A stretch of 64,000 nt of DNA from Lachnospiraceae bacterium (GCA_016283575.1 JAEEND010000011.1:1-64000), one strand, 5' to 3'. Shown: positions 25,277 through 35,364, counted from the stretch's first letter. Program-made: numbers and translations. Notes: generated by a model not told the origin, from the sequence alone.

Positions 25277-26233
25277 ATGAATATAGTTGTACTTGAAAGA
25301 GCCAGCGTAGGCCTGGATGTTTCCATAGATTGTTTCAACGAGCTTGGCACAGTTACAGCCTACAATAATACCCTTTATGATGAAATAAAGGAAAGAATAA
25401 AAGACGCAGATATTATTGTTGCCAACAAGAGTCCCCTAAATGAAGAGACCTTGAAGGATGCTAAGAATGTTAAGCTTATATGTGAATTCGCAACAGGCTT
25501 TGATAATGTTGATGTTGATTATTGCAGAAGCCGTGGTATCGCAGTAAGCAATGTACGTAACTACAGCACGGAAATGGTAGCACAGCATACCTTTGCCATG
25601 GCACTCTTTTTAACCGAAAAGCTTCGTCACTATGATGATTATGTTAAAAGTGGCGAATACGGCTCACAGCAGCGATTTTCCAATTTTGACATTCCCTTCA
25701 GGGAATTTGCGGGAAAGACCTGGGGTATAATCGGCATGGGAAATATAGGTCAGTGCGTTGCAAGGATCGCAAAAGCCTTTAACATGAAGGTTATATTCTA
25801 TTCGGTAACCGGAAAAAGCACAGTGACGGAATATGAAAGAGTGGACTTTGATACAATCTTAAAAGAATCGGATTATTTGTCCGTTCATTGCCCCTTATCA
25901 GATCTCACCAGGGATTTAATTGATGATGCTGCCATCAGAAAGATGAAGAAAACTGCTTATTTGATCAACGTGGCCCGTGGCCCTATTGTCAATGAAAAAG
26001 CTTTATATGATGCATTAAATGAAGGTAGGATTGCGGGAGCAGGGCTTGATGTTCTTACAAAAGAACCGATAGCTGACACAAATCCTTTAAAGGATATCAA
26101 GGATTCAGGAAAGCTCATCATCACTCCCCACCTTGCCTGGGCATCCATCGAAGCAAGGGAGCGCTGTGTACAGATCAACTACCAAAACATAAAAGCTTTT
26201 CTTAAGGGAGAGCGCCTTAACCGTGTAGATTAG
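25277..26233 (+). CDS. D-2-hydroxyacid dehydrogenase (NAD-dependent)
   Basis: A 318-residue oxidoreductase of the D-isomer 2-hydroxyacid dehydrogenase family. It has the dinucleotide loop GIIGMGNIGQCVARIA, the NVARGPIVNEKAL stretch after the catalytic arginine region, the acidic residue in AGAGLDVLTKEP, and the catalytic histidine in ITPHLAWAS. The oxo-acid substrate cannot be told; glycerate or lactate-type dehydrogenases are closest in look. It is followed nine bases later by mtnN, apparently as the first gene of that operon. Confidence 0.87.
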   Translation: MNIVVLERASVGLDVSIDCFNELGTVTAYNNTLYDEIKERIKDADIIVANKSPLNEETLKDAKNVKLICEFATGFDNVDVDYCRSRGIAVSNVRNYSTEMVAQHTFAMALFLTEKLRHYDDYVKSGEYGSQQRFSNFDIPFREFAGKTWGIIGMGNIGQCVARIAKAFNMKVIFYSVTGKSTVTEYERVDFDTILKESDYLSVHCPLSDLTRDLIDDAAIRKMKKTAYLINVARGPIVNEKALYDALNEGRIAGAGLDVLTKEPIADTNPLKDIKDSGKLIITPHLAWASIEARERCVQINYQNIKAFLKGERLNRVD

Positions 26234-26241
26234 GAGGTTTT

Positions 26242-26940
26242 ATGAGAACAATAGGTATTATCGGAGCCATGGAACTGGAAGTGGAAACACTTATCTCTTC
26301 TCTTACGGAAAAAGAAGAACTTTCTTTTTCCAAAAGAAAGTTTTACAAGGGAAAGTTAAATGGTAAAAATGTTGTGATAGCGCGCTGTGGCGTGGGAAAA
26401 GTAAATGCAGCCCTCACAGTGCAGATGATGGTAGATAAATTCAACATCACGGATATCATAAATACCGGCGTTGCAGGTTCCTTAAATGAAAAGATAGATA
26501 TAGGAGATATTGTTCTTGCAACCGGTGCGGTTTATCACGATATGGAGGCGGTTGCCTTCGGATATGAGCGCGGCCAGGTGCCTCAGATGGATATCTTTGA
26601 ATTTCCTACGGCAAAAGAACTTGTTGACCTTGCGGAAAAAGCATGCCTTAAAGTAAATCCTGACATTAAGGTATATAAAGGCAGGATCGCATCGGGAGAC
26701 CAGTTCATAGCGGATAAAGAAACCAAGAACACCATCAAAAATTATTTTTCCCCCCTTTGTGTTGAAATGGAGGGTGCTGCCATGGCACATGCAGCATATG
26801 TTAACGGTATCAACTGCCTTATTATAAGAGCAATCTCCGATAAGGCCGATGATTCCGCAGAGATGGATTATCCCACATTTGAAAAAGAAGCTGCAATCCA
26901 TTCAGCGAGAATGGTTATGGAAATGATGAATAACTTATAG
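26242..26940 (+). CDS. mtnN: 5'-methylthioadenosine/S-adenosylhomocysteine nucleosidase
   Basis: Cleaves adenine from S-adenosylhomocysteine and methylthioadenosine. The 232-residue protein starts with GIIGAMELEVE, has the loop NTGVAGSLN, the substrate-binding VEMEGAAMAHAA (about 174-185) and the catalytic aspartate in RAISDKAD. Its product S-ribosylhomocysteine is the substrate of LuxS, encoded three genes later, and the released adenine feeds purine salvage. Start has an AGGAGG site. Confidence 0.93.
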   Translation: MRTIGIIGAMELEVETLISSLTEKEELSFSKRKFYKGKLNGKNVVIARCGVGKVNAALTVQMMVDKFNITDIINTGVAGSLNEKIDIGDIVLATGAVYHDMEAVAFGYERGQVPQMDIFEFPTAKELVDLAEKACLKVNPDIKVYKGRIASGDQFIADKETKNTIKNYFSPLCVEMEGAAMAHAAYVNGINCLIIRAISDKADDSAEMDYPTFEKEAAIHSARMVMEMMNNL

Positions 26941-26949
26941 GAGAAGACC

Positions 26950-28365
26950 ATGAAGGTAAAAGAAAGTAATTTTATAAAAGAGAACAAGCCTCTTTTCAAA
27001 GCTTTAATCGGAAAGCTTCTTGAAAAGTATGAATATGCATCTCTTTTCGCAGAAGACAGCTACGGGAAGACATATTCAGTATCAAAGCTTGGTACCAATA
27101 TACAGGAAAGCGACTTAAATACTCACAGAGGTTTTGTAATTAAAGTATATGATAAAGGGACCTTTTTAGAGTATTCCGACAATGCCATCGATGAAAAAAG
27201 AATCGATTATATCGTAAAGACCATTGATGAGCGTATTACCCACCTCTATGAAAAGGGTGAGTTCAATAAATACAAGGCACCGGAAGATGAAACGGTTTCT
27301 TTTGATAAGAGTGCCGATATGAAGATTGACCCCGAAGAAATGGGGGATGCTTCCATAGTTGAGTATTTGACTAAGATCAATAAGGGTGCGGCAAAGCTTG
27401 ATGAAAGAGTTATTAACTGCACTGCCATGACAGCATATAAAAGAATGTCACATCTTTTCTTATCTAAAAATAAGGACATGACACAGAATTTTATGTGGAC
27501 TCAGGCAACCGTGGCAGTTTATACGAAGCGCGATGAGGAAGTAAAGAGATACATGAAATCAGCATCGGTTCTCGGCGGCATGGAAGTATTGAACATCCTG
27601 GAGGAAGCTCTTCCTGAGGTTGTTAAGTGTGCGGTTGAACTTCTTGATTCAGAGCAGATTGAGCCCGGTGAATATGATTGCATCTGCACTCCCGAGACCA
27701 CGGGTATGATCGTCCATGAAGCCTTCGGACATGGCGTAGAAATGGATATGTTCGTAAAGGACAGAGCGGAAGCTAAGAATACCATCGGAGAAATGGTGGC
27801 ATCAGAACTTGTTACCATGCATGATGGTAACGGAATCGATCAGACAGCAACTTTCTTTTTCGATGATGAAGGAACACTGGCTTCTGACACCATCATAATC
27901 GACCACGGTAAGCTTGTAACAGGAATGTGTGACCTTCAGTCAGGACTTGCTCTTAATGTAAAGCCTACAGGTAACGGTCGAAGAGAAAGCTATGAAAGAA
28001 AAGCCTACACAAGAATGACCAATACTTATTTTGAAAAGGGAACCGACAAGCTTGAAGACATGATCGCTTCGATCGATTACGGATTCATGCTGGAAAATCC
28101 CATGTCCGGTATGGAAGACCCTAAGAACTGGGGTATTCAGATGATGGTAAACGTGGCGCGAGAGATTAAAGACGGTAAGTTTACAGGAAAGATCTTTTCA
28201 CCCATTGTTATGACAGGTTATGTGCCCACACTTTTAAAGTCCATTTCCATGGTATCCGATGAGGCACACTATAACGGCTCAGGATATTGCGGCAAGGGAT
28301 ACAAGGAATGGGTTAAGGTATCGGACGGCGGCGCATATATTAAAGCGAGAATCAGATTAGGATAG
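26950..28365 (+). CDS. tldD: TldD-family zinc metalloprotease
   Basis: A 471-residue member of the TldD/PmbA family. It carries the metal-binding HEAFGHGVE (HExxxH type, about residues 256-264) that only the TldD subunit has. TldD and TldE form a heterodimer that degrades unfolded peptides and, in other bacteria, matures peptide microcins. The TldE-like partner follows after seven bases. No peptide substrate gene is visible nearby. Confidence 0.88.
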   Translation: MKVKESNFIKENKPLFKALIGKLLEKYEYASLFAEDSYGKTYSVSKLGTNIQESDLNTHRGFVIKVYDKGTFLEYSDNAIDEKRIDYIVKTIDERITHLYEKGEFNKYKAPEDETVSFDKSADMKIDPEEMGDASIVEYLTKINKGAAKLDERVINCTAMTAYKRMSHLFLSKNKDMTQNFMWTQATVAVYTKRDEEVKRYMKSASVLGGMEVLNILEEALPEVVKCAVELLDSEQIEPGEYDCICTPETTGMIVHEAFGHGVEMDMFVKDRAEAKNTIGEMVASELVTMHDGNGIDQTATFFFDDEGTLASDTIIIDHGKLVTGMCDLQSGLALNVKPTGNGRRESYERKAYTRMTNTYFEKGTDKLEDMIASIDYGFMLENPMSGMEDPKNWGIQMMVNVAREIKDGKFTGKIFSPIVMTGYVPTLLKSISMVSDEAHYNGSGYCGKGYKEWVKVSDGGAYIKARIRLG

Positions 28366-28372
28366 GTGAGTT

Positions 28373-29650
28373 ATGGATAGAATACTTAGATTACTTAAAG
28401 AGTGCGGCATCAAAACATATACCGTAACCTCTACTAAAAAAGAAAGCGTTGAGCTTTTCTTTATAAAGAAAAACGTGGACATGCGCCGCATGAACAGAAA
28501 GAATGTCTTTTCAATAACTGTTTATAAAGACATGTTGGAAGAGGGAAAGAAGATTCGCGGATTTGCATCTATTCTGGTTAATGAGTCAGATGCGGATGAT
28601 GAGATAAAAAACCGCATCATGCAAAGCTTAGACAGCGCTAAATACGTAAAGAATCCTTATTTTGAGCTTCCTGTAAGAGAGCTTTCCAAAGAAGTTGATT
28701 GCTGCGGTGATCTTTCAGGAAAGTCACTTGATGAAATAGCAGAAGAATTTGCAAGTGCCGCATATTCTGCAGACTGCGATGAAAAGGCATTTATCAATTC
28801 TTTTGAAGTATTTGTAACAGAAAAGCATGTAAGAGTAGTAACCAGCGAAGAAACTGATGTAAGCTATGTAACAAGAGAAATCGAAGGTGAATTCGTAGCT
28901 CAGTGTAAAGAGCCTCAGGATGTAGAAACCTACATGGATTTCAAATACAATTTCCTCGGAAAAGAAGAGATTAAGGAACTTATTAAGAACACTCTTCAGG
29001 TTACAAAGGATAGAGCAAAGGCTACAGCAGGTCCTAAGTCCGGTAAATATGATGTTATTCTTTCAGATAGATATGTGCCCGTATTATTACAGTTCTTCTT
29101 AGACAGAGCCAATGCAGGTTTAATTTATCAGGGCTTCTCAAGCTTTAAGACCGGCGAAAATGTTCAGGGTACCGATGTAAACGGTGATGTATTTGATATC
29201 ACATACGGCGTTACAAATGCATTTGACAGCGCTTACGGAAACAAAATGGAAGAGCGTCCCATGTTAGAGGGCGGCGTGCTTAGAAATATTCACGGAGCTC
29301 CCAGATTCTCACATTACATTGGGGTTCCCAAGATTGGTACCTACGAAAAGGTAAAGATTCCTGCAGGTTCCATGGGCATGACAGAGATGAAGAATAGAAA
29401 GTGCATGCATATAGTGAACTTCTCAGATTTCCAGATGGATCCTTTAAGCGGTCACTTCGGAGGAGAAATCAGACTTGCTTATTTATATGACGGAGAAGGC
29501 AATGTTTCAGTAGTAACAGGCGGCAGTATTAACGGAAGCTTCTTATCTGCCATGAAAAATGTGCGCCTGTCACGTGAAACTGAAAAGCTTTGGAACTATG
29601 AAGGACCCAAAGCGGTTCTTTTAACAGATATTTCTGTAGCAGGTGAATAG
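28373..29650 (+). CDS. TldE/PmbA-family protein, partner of TldD
   Basis: A 425-residue paralogue of TldD lacking the HExxxH motif, as expected for the non-catalytic subunit. Recognisable parts are the VILSDRYVPVLLQFFLDRANAGL segment where TldD has its metal site, and the C-terminal GGEIRLAYLYDGEG and GGSINGSFLSAMKNVRLS motifs of the family. It ends one base before the luxS start. Confidence 0.82.
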   Translation: MDRILRLLKECGIKTYTVTSTKKESVELFFIKKNVDMRRMNRKNVFSITVYKDMLEEGKKIRGFASILVNESDADDEIKNRIMQSLDSAKYVKNPYFELPVRELSKEVDCCGDLSGKSLDEIAEEFASAAYSADCDEKAFINSFEVFVTEKHVRVVTSEETDVSYVTREIEGEFVAQCKEPQDVETYMDFKYNFLGKEEIKELIKNTLQVTKDRAKATAGPKSGKYDVILSDRYVPVLLQFFLDRANAGLIYQGFSSFKTGENVQGTDVNGDVFDITYGVTNAFDSAYGNKMEERPMLEGGVLRNIHGAPRFSHYIGVPKIGTYEKVKIPAGSMGMTEMKNRKCMHIVNFSDFQMDPLSGHFGGEIRLAYLYDGEGNVSVVTGGSINGSFLSAMKNVRLSRETEKLWNYEGPKAVLLTDISVAGE

Positions 29651-29651
29651 T

Positions 29652-30131
29652 ATGGAAAAAATAGCAAGCTTTACAATCAATCACATCAAGCTTCAGCCCG
29701 GAGTCTATGTGTCAAGAAAGGATAAGGTCGGTGCCGAAACCATCACAACTTTCGATCTTCGCATGACCTCCCCCAATGAGGAACCGGTTATGAATACGGC
29801 TGAAGTACATACAATGGAGCATCTCGGTGCCACATTTTTACGTAATCATAAGGATTATAAAGATAAGGTCATTTACTTCGGACCCATGGGCTGCAGGACC
29901 GGATTCTATATGCTACTTGCAGGAGATCTTGAAAGCCGTGATGTGGTGCCTCTTGTAACTGAAATGTATGAATTTATGAGGGATTTTGAGGGTGATGTTC
30001 CCGGTGCCAGCGCTATGGACTGTGGCAATTACCTTGACATGAATTTAAATATGGCTAAACTGTTAGCAAAGAACTATCTTGATAAGGTTCTCTACGGAAT
30101 TAAAGAAGATAGATTAGTATATCCCCAATAA
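29652..30131 (+). CDS. luxS: S-ribosylhomocysteine lyase
   Basis: Splits S-ribosylhomocysteine into homocysteine and the precursor of autoinducer-2. The 159-residue protein has the metal ligands in HTMEH (His53, His57), catalytic Cys81 in GPMGCRTGFY and the third ligand in AMDCGNY. I chose ATG 29652; an in-frame GTG three codons upstream lies inside the end of the previous gene. In the same operon as mtnN, it completes detoxification of S-adenosylhomocysteine. AI-2 signalling is possible, but no Lsr-type receptor is in the window. Confidence 0.95.
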   Translation: MEKIASFTINHIKLQPGVYVSRKDKVGAETITTFDLRMTSPNEEPVMNTAEVHTMEHLGATFLRNHKDYKDKVIYFGPMGCRTGFYMLLAGDLESRDVVPLVTEMYEFMRDFEGDVPGASAMDCGNYLDMNLNMAKLLAKNYLDKVLYGIKEDRLVYPQ

Positions 30132-30143
30132 GAAGGTGTAACT

Positions 30144-30728
30144 ATGAATGTTTTGGAAGAAAGAATATGTAAAGACGGCGTGGTAAAAGAAGGAAATGTC
30201 TTAAAGGTGGACAGTTTCTTAAATCACCAGATGGATGTGAATCTTTTTAATGAAATGGGTAAGGAATATGCCAGACGCTTTAAAGGTAAGAATATAAATA
30301 AGATTCTTACCATCGAAAGCTCCGGTATCGGTATTGCCAGTGTGGCAGCGCTTCATTTTCCCGGTGCGCCGGTGGTATTTGCCAAAAAAAGTCAGAGCAT
30401 AAACCTCGACGGCGATATGTATACTGCGGAAGTTGAGTCTTTTACTCATAAGAATGTAAATCATGTAATAGTATCCAAGAAGTACTTAACTCCTGAAGAT
30501 CATGTACTTATAATCGATGACTTTTTAGCTAACGGCTGTGCACTCCAGGGACTTATTCAGATATGTAACCAGGCAGGAGCCACAGTTGAGGGAATCGGAA
30601 TTGCCATTGAAAAAGGTTTCCAGCCCGGCGGTCGTATGATAAGAAACATGGGATATCAGCTTGAATCCCTGGCTATCGTAGACAGTATGGATGCTAAAAC
30701 CGGCACCATTAAATTCAGAGAACAGTAA
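30144..30728 (+). CDS. xpt: xanthine phosphoribosyltransferase
   Basis: Salvages xanthine with PRPP to form XMP. The 194-residue protein has [15 protein letters not shown], the xanthine-binding VVFAKKSQS and the PRPP loop [14 protein letters not shown] (about residues 119-132). It starts 12 bases after luxS. There is no room for the purine riboswitch often found before xpt; here expression follows the mtnN-luxS operon, which fits since MtnN releases purine base. Confidence 0.92.
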   Translation: MNVLEERICKDGVVKEGNVLKVDSFLNHQMDVNLFNEMGKEYARRFKGKNINKILTIESSGIGIASVAALHFPGAPVVFAKKSQSINLDGDMYTAEVESFTHKNVNHVIVSKKYLTPEDHVLIIDDFLANGCALQGLIQICNQAGATVEGIGIAIEKGFQPGGRMIRNMGYQLESLAIVDSMDAKTGTIKFREQ

Positions 30729-30737
30729 TCGTTTCCG

Positions 30738-30769
30738 GAGCCTCTTTTATAGAAAAAAGGGGCTCTTTT
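30738..30769 (+). terminator. intrinsic terminator after xpt
   Basis: Stem GAGCCTCTTTT/AAAAGGGGCTC (one G:U pair) with a short loop and trailing T run. Confidence 0.85.
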
Positions 30770-30854
30770 CATATTTTTTTTAGAAATATATTCTTTTGAG
30801 TTTATTTTACCTAAGGCAAAGTGTGATAGAATACAAGTAAGTGAGGATTCATCG

Positions 30855-31994
30855 ATGAAACTTAAAACAAGACTCTATATAACATTTGCCTGCATAGCGG
30901 CATTGCCAATTGTTTCTTTTTCCATCGCTTTTATAATCATCGGGAAGATCATGATCTATTTAAGACAGACCAATGGTGTTGAAGATGTGACAAGGCTGAT
31001 GCCGAGGCCGTTATTTGCATCACTGTGGATTACGATATTCGTGATCATGTTAGCTATAGCCGTGGTGCTTACCCGTTGGATAGGGCGGGGCGTATTCAGT
31101 CCCATCAATGAGTTGCAGGTCGGCATGAAGCAGATTGCCGACGGCAATTTCGATTATGTGCTTGATGAGACCGATGCTGACGGCGAAATGGCCGAACTCT
31201 TCAGAGATTATGAAGACATGAGGCTTAAGCTAAAAGAAAATGCCGACGAAAAAGTGGAAAATGAAAGCAAGAACAGAGAGCTTATCACGAATATTTCCCA
31301 CGATTTAAAGACCCCCATCACCGCTATTAAGGGTTATGTTGAGGGTATCATGGACGGAGTGGCCGACTCCCCCGAAAAGATGGACAAATACATAAAGACC
31401 ATCTACAACAAGGCAAATGACATGGATAAGCTGATAAACGAGCTTACCATTTATTCGAGAATTGATGCCAACCGCATTCCCTATACTTTCTTAAGACTTA
31501 ATGTCAGCGATTACTTCAACGATTGTATCGAAGAAGTGGGAATCGAGCTGGAATCAAAGAATATCGAGTTAAACTACATGAATCTGGTGCCTTCCGATGT
31601 GAGGATCATCGCAGACCCGGAGCAGCTTAAACGAGTTATCAATAACATCATCAGTAATTCTGTTAAATATATTGATAAGGATAAAGAAAAGAGTGTTATT
31701 GATTTTAGAATCCTTGATGAAGCCGATTCCATAAGAGTTGAAATAGAGGATAACGGCCGAGGCATACCGGCAAAAGACATAACCAACATATTCGATCGTT
31801 TCTTCAGATCCGATTCCTCAAGAAACTCAGCCCGTGGCGGCAGCGGTATCGGATTATCGATAGTAAAGAAGATTGTGGAGGACCACGGCGGTTATATATG
31901 GGCAACCTCAAAAGAAGGAGAGGGAACCTGTATGCACTTTGTATTACGTAAGTACGAGGAGGCAACTGACAATGAACAAGATATTAATAGTTGA
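30855..31994 (+). CDS. sensor histidine kinase (two-helix, HAMP)
   Basis: A 379-residue membrane kinase with two helices (about 8-35 and 53-73), only a short outer loop between them, and a HAMP domain to about 130. The dimerisation domain carries phosphorylatable His149 in NISHDLKTP. The ATPase domain has INNIISNSVKY, DNGRGI and GGSGIGLSI boxes. The tiny outer loop suggests it senses within the membrane or through a partner. The cognate regulator overlaps its end by 23 bases. Confidence 0.9.
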   Translation: MKLKTRLYITFACIAALPIVSFSIAFIIIGKIMIYLRQTNGVEDVTRLMPRPLFASLWITIFVIMLAIAVVLTRWIGRGVFSPINELQVGMKQIADGNFDYVLDETDADGEMAELFRDYEDMRLKLKENADEKVENESKNRELITNISHDLKTPITAIKGYVEGIMDGVADSPEKMDKYIKTIYNKANDMDKLINELTIYSRIDANRIPYTFLRLNVSDYFNDCIEEVGIELESKNIELNYMNLVPSDVRIIADPEQLKRVINNIISNSVKYIDKDKEKSVIDFRILDEADSIRVEIEDNGRGIPAKDITNIFDRFFRSDSSRNSARGGSGIGLSIVKKIVEDHGGYIWATSKEGEGTCMHFVLRKYEEATDNEQDINS

Positions 31995-32664
31995 AGATGA
32001 AGACGCAATTGCGGATCTTGAAAAAGATTATCTTGAATTAAGCGATTTCACAGTGGATATCGCATCCGATGGTATAGAGGGAGAAAGAAAGGCTCTTACA
32101 GAGGATTATAACCTCATAGTATTGGACTTAATGCTTCCCGGTAAAGACGGTTTTGAAGTATGCAAATCCATCAGAAGTAAAAAAGATGTGCCCATCTTAA
32201 TGGTATCCGCTAAAAAGGATGACATTGATAAGATAAGAGGTCTTGGTCTCGGTGCTGATGACTATATGACTAAGCCCTTCAGTCCCAGTGAACTTGTGGC
32301 AAGAGTTAAAGCTCATCTTGCAAGGTATGAGCGTCTTGTAAACAGCAATGCAAAGCCTGAAAATAAGATTATTGAAATCAGAGGTCTTAAGATTGATAAG
32401 ACCGCCCGCAGAGTGTGGGTTGACGGTGAAGAAAAGCAGTTCACCACCAAGGAATTTGATCTTCTTACATTCCTTGCCGATAACCCGAACCATGTATACA
32501 CAAAGGATGAACTCTTCAGGGAAATCTGGGATATGGATTCAATCGGAGATATTGCAACCGTAACCGTTCATATCAAGAAGATCCGTGAGAAGATCGAATT
32601 TGATTCAGCTAATCCCCAGTACATTGAGACAATATGGGGTGTTGGATACAGATTTAAAATCTAA
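31972..32664 (+). CDS. OmpR-family response regulator
   Basis: A 230-residue regulator. The receiver domain has the acidic pair in IVEDED, phospho-acceptor Asp52 in VLDLMLPG and Lys in MTKPFSP. A winged-helix DNA-binding domain follows (TTKEFDLLTFLA ... TVTVHIKKIREKI ... WGVGYRF). The start is the ATG at 31972 with GAGGAGG eight bases upstream; a longer frame from 31873 lies inside the kinase gene and is rejected. Targets are unknown. Confidence 0.93.
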   Translation: MNKILIVEDEDAIADLEKDYLELSDFTVDIASDGIEGERKALTEDYNLIVLDLMLPGKDGFEVCKSIRSKKDVPILMVSAKKDDIDKIRGLGLGADDYMTKPFSPSELVARVKAHLARYERLVNSNAKPENKIIEIRGLKIDKTARRVWVDGEEKQFTTKEFDLLTFLADNPNHVYTKDELFREIWDMDSIGDIATVTVHIKKIREKIEFDSANPQYIETIWGVGYRFKI

Positions 32665-32710
32665 AATAAACAGAGAAGGACAGAAATTCATTTAAGAAAG
32701 GGGTTACAAA

Positions 32711-33022
32711 ATGAGCAGAAGTAGGTATAAGTTGGTTCAGAGAATAGAGCCTGATAAACCGATTAATACTATCGAAGAGATATGTGCCGAGGTTAAAAGT
32801 TTTTTTAACCGAGATAATAAAACTATTAATGTAATCAGTCAGGACGGTGTACTTGTATTCTCGATGGACGACAAAAAGTATGTAGCCAGAACTGACAAGT
32901 TCTTCGGATGGCTCGGCGGGGGAAGAGATATATTAAAACCCTATCCCTTACATTATTTTGGCGGGTTCCCCGGTAATGTCGGCGGTTTCAAATTCGTTTA
33001 TATTTATGATTTAGGGGAATAA
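32711..33022 (+). CDS. small hypothetical protein
   Basis: A 103-residue soluble protein with no family that I recognise. It has a charged N-terminal half and a glycine/aromatic-rich C-terminal half (FFGWLGGGRDILKPYPLHYFGGFPGNVGG). It begins 46 bases after the response regulator with an AAGAAAGGGG site, and a terminator follows, so it may be co-transcribed with the two-component system. Confidence 0.6.
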   Translation: MSRSRYKLVQRIEPDKPINTIEEICAEVKSFFNRDNKTINVISQDGVLVFSMDDKKYVARTDKFFGWLGGGRDILKPYPLHYFGGFPGNVGGFKFVYIYDLGE

Positions 33023-33071
33023 AGATTAGAGAAACTAGAAGATTATATTTAACCACCTTCCAATATATAAA

Positions 33072-33100
33072 AAGCGCAGGACTATGTCCTGCGTTTTTTT
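33072..33100 (+). terminator. intrinsic terminator
   Basis: Stem AAGCGCAGGA/TCCTGCGTTT (one G:U) with CTATG loop and a seven-T run, after the small hypothetical gene. Confidence 0.85.
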
Positions 33101-33150
33101 ATGGGTTTATGATATATTAAATGTGATGGTCTTTTAAACAGGAGATAACA

Positions 33151-33804
33151 GTGAACATTTCAGAGATTATTAGATATGAAGATAACGCGATATTGGTTGT
33201 GAATAAGCCTGCGGGGATTCCGGTGCAGACTGCGGCGGTGGGGGTTAAGAGCTTGGAGACGATGCTTAGATCATACCGCAAGGAAAAGGGCGAAAGTGCG
33301 GAGATTTATGTGGTACACAGACTGGATCAGCCCGTGTCAGGTTTACTTGTTTTCGCAAAGACCAAATCGGCAGCAGCGTTTTTAACAAGGGAACTAACCA
33401 AAGATTCTTTTTCAAAGATCTACGAAGCAGAAGTATACAGAGGTGCGGAGTTTGATGAAAAAGAAGAGCTTACTGATTATTTGGTAAAAGACCCTAAGAC
33501 CAATTTATCAAGGGTGTGCGATAAAGATGAAAAGGGTGCGAAAGAAGCAAGGCTCATATATGAAGTGCTGATGGAAGAAGGAAAGTTATTAAAGTTACGC
33601 ATAAATCTCTTTACCGGAAGGCATCATCAGATAAGAGTGCAGTTAGCCCACAGGGGTTTACCGATACTCGGCGACGTAAAATACGGAACCGATGAAAGTG
33701 TTTCTTTTTCCAAAGAAAGAAACATAAGGTCACTTAAGCTTACGGCGGTTGATTTACGGTTTAAACATCCGGCCACGGGAAATGAAATGAGATTTAGTTT
33801 GTAA
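33151..33804 (+). CDS. RluA-family pseudouridine synthase
   Basis: Converts specific uridines of rRNA or tRNA to pseudouridine. The 217-residue protein starts with a GTG behind AGGAG. It has the conserved VVNKPAGIPVQ, the catalytic HRLDQPVSGLLVFAKT (about residues 56-71) and the RHHQIRVQLA motif. There is no S4 domain, unlike RluD. The short, S4-less form is common in Bacillota and its target is unknown. Confidence 0.87.
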   Translation: MNISEIIRYEDNAILVVNKPAGIPVQTAAVGVKSLETMLRSYRKEKGESAEIYVVHRLDQPVSGLLVFAKTKSAAAFLTRELTKDSFSKIYEAEVYRGAEFDEKEELTDYLVKDPKTNLSRVCDKDEKGAKEARLIYEVLMEEGKLLKLRINLFTGRHHQIRVQLAHRGLPILGDVKYGTDESVSFSKERNIRSLKLTAVDLRFKHPATGNEMRFSL

Positions 33805-33838
33805 TGCCGAAAAATCAAGGATTTACGGCGCTTTCAAG

Positions 33839-33867
33839 TTGACAAAAGCCGATTTAAAGACTACAAT
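33839..33867 (+). promoter_or_regulatory. predicted proS promoter
   Basis: Perfect TTGACA, 17-base spacer and TACAAT. Only about 27 bases separate the expected start from the ATG, so there is no space for a T-box leader. Confidence 0.8.
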
Positions 33868-33900
33868 TCATAAGCATTAGAATATATTTTGGAGGACAAA

Positions 33901-35337
33901 ATGGCAGACAAGAAAATGGTGGAAGCTATCACTTCCATGGAAGAAGATTTTGCACAATGGTATACAGACATTGTAAAAAAAGCAGACCTTATCGACTACA
34001 CCAGCGTTAAAGGATGCATGGTATTTAAGCCCGCGGGCTACGCAATCTGGGAACTTATCCAGAGACAGCTCGATGACAGATTCAAAGCGACAGGCGTTGA
34101 GAATGTTTACCTTCCCATGTTCATTCCCGAAAGCTTACTTGAAAAAGAAAAAGATCATGTAGAAGGCTTTGCTCCCGAAGTAGCATGGGTTACTCAGGGC
34201 GGACTTCAGCCCCTGCAGGAGAAAATGTGTGTACGACCTACTTCCGAGACTCTTTTCTGCGATTTCTATAAAAATGAAGTTCACTCCTACAGAGACCTTC
34301 CCAAGGTTTATAACCAGTGGTGTTCTGTAGTACGTTGGGAAAAAGAAACCCGTCCTTTCCTTCGCTCAAGAGAATTCTTGTGGCAGGAAGGTCACACGAT
34401 CCACGCAACCCGCGAAGAAGCAGAAGAACGTACAATTCAGATGCTTAATGTTTACGCAGATTTCTGTGAACAGGTTCTTGCTATTCCCGTTGTAAAGGGC
34501 CAGAAGACTGAAAAAGAAAAATTCGCAGGCGCTGAAGCAACCTATACCATCGAAGCATTGATGCATGACGGTAAGGCACTTCAGTCAGGAACCAGCCACA
34601 ACTTCGGTGACGGTTTTGCTAAGGCCTTTGAGATACAATATACAGATAAGGACAATACCTTAAAGCATCCTTTCCAGACATCATGGGGTGTAACCACAAG
34701 ACTTATCGGTGCCATCATCATGGTACACGGTGACAATTCAGGACTTAAGCTCCCTCCCCTTGTGGCTCCCACACAGGTTACGATCATTCCTATTCGCCAG
34801 AAGGATGCAGGAGTGCTTGATAAAGCATATGAGATCAGAGATTCTCTTAAAGCTCGGGGCATCAGAGTCAAGGTTGACGATACCGACAAGACTCCCGGCT
34901 GGAAGTTCTCCGAATGTGAAATGCGTGGTGTGCCCATTCGTATCGAAATCGGTCCCAAGGATATTGAAGCCGGTAAGTGCGTAATGGTAAGACGTGATAA
35001 CGGTGAGAAGTTTGAATGCGCTCTTTCCGATATCAACGATAAGGTAAAAGAACTCATCCCCGTAATTCAGAAGGATATGCTTGAAGCTGCAAGAGAAAGA
35101 AGAGATTCTCAGACCTATGTCGCTACCACCAAGGAAGAATTTGAAAAGATATTCTCAGAGAAGACAGGTTTTGTTAAAGCAATGTGGTGCGGCGAACAGG
35201 CTTGCGAAGACGAGATCAAGGAGAAATTTGCGGTAACCAGCAGATGTATGCCTTTCGATCAGGAAACACTTTCCGAAAGTTGCGTATGTTGCGGTAAGCC
35301 CGCTAAGAAGATGGTATACTGGGGAAGAGCATATTAA
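33901..35337 (+). CDS. proS: prolyl-tRNA synthetase
   Basis: Charges tRNA-Pro. The 478-residue protein is the short, eukaryote/archaeal-like ProRS type without the editing insertion. It has the class II motif 2 region ([39 protein letters not shown]), the [18 protein letters not shown] stretch and motif 3 ([18 protein letters not shown]). An anticodon-binding domain and a C-terminal zinc-like domain with CVCCGKPA and a final tyrosine follow. Start at ATG 33901 with GGAGG just before it; an in-frame TTG four codons upstream is rejected. Confidence 0.95.
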   Translation: MADKKMVEAITSMEEDFAQWYTDIVKKADLIDYTSVKGCMVFKPAGYAIWELIQRQLDDRFKATGVENVYLPMFIPESLLEKEKDHVEGFAPEVAWVTQGGLQPLQEKMCVRPTSETLFCDFYKNEVHSYRDLPKVYNQWCSVVRWEKETRPFLRSREFLWQEGHTIHATREEAEERTIQMLNVYADFCEQVLAIPVVKGQKTEKEKFAGAEATYTIEALMHDGKALQSGTSHNFGDGFAKAFEIQYTDKDNTLKHPFQTSWGVTTRLIGAIIMVHGDNSGLKLPPLVAPTQVTIIPIRQKDAGVLDKAYEIRDSLKARGIRVKVDDTDKTPGWKFSECEMRGVPIRIEIGPKDIEAGKCVMVRRDNGEKFECALSDINDKVKELIPVIQKDMLEAARERRDSQTYVATTKEEFEKIFSEKTGFVKAMWCGEQACEDEIKEKFAVTSRCMPFDQETLSESCVCCGKPAKKMVYWGRAY

Positions 35338-35364
35338 TCCATCATTACCATAAGGAGAAATATC

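Noticed and set aside
30729..30854. Riboswitch or purine leader near xpt
   Set aside because: xpt is preceded by only 12 bases after luxS, and the gap after it holds just a terminator and an AT-rich stretch.
33805..33900. T-box leader before proS
   Set aside because: A strong promoter ends at 33867, leaving a leader of about 27 bases, too short for a T-box.
34581..35057. Long antisense frame opposite proS
   Set aside because: It mirrors codon structure of a clearly real synthetase gene, and has no ribosome site or domain.
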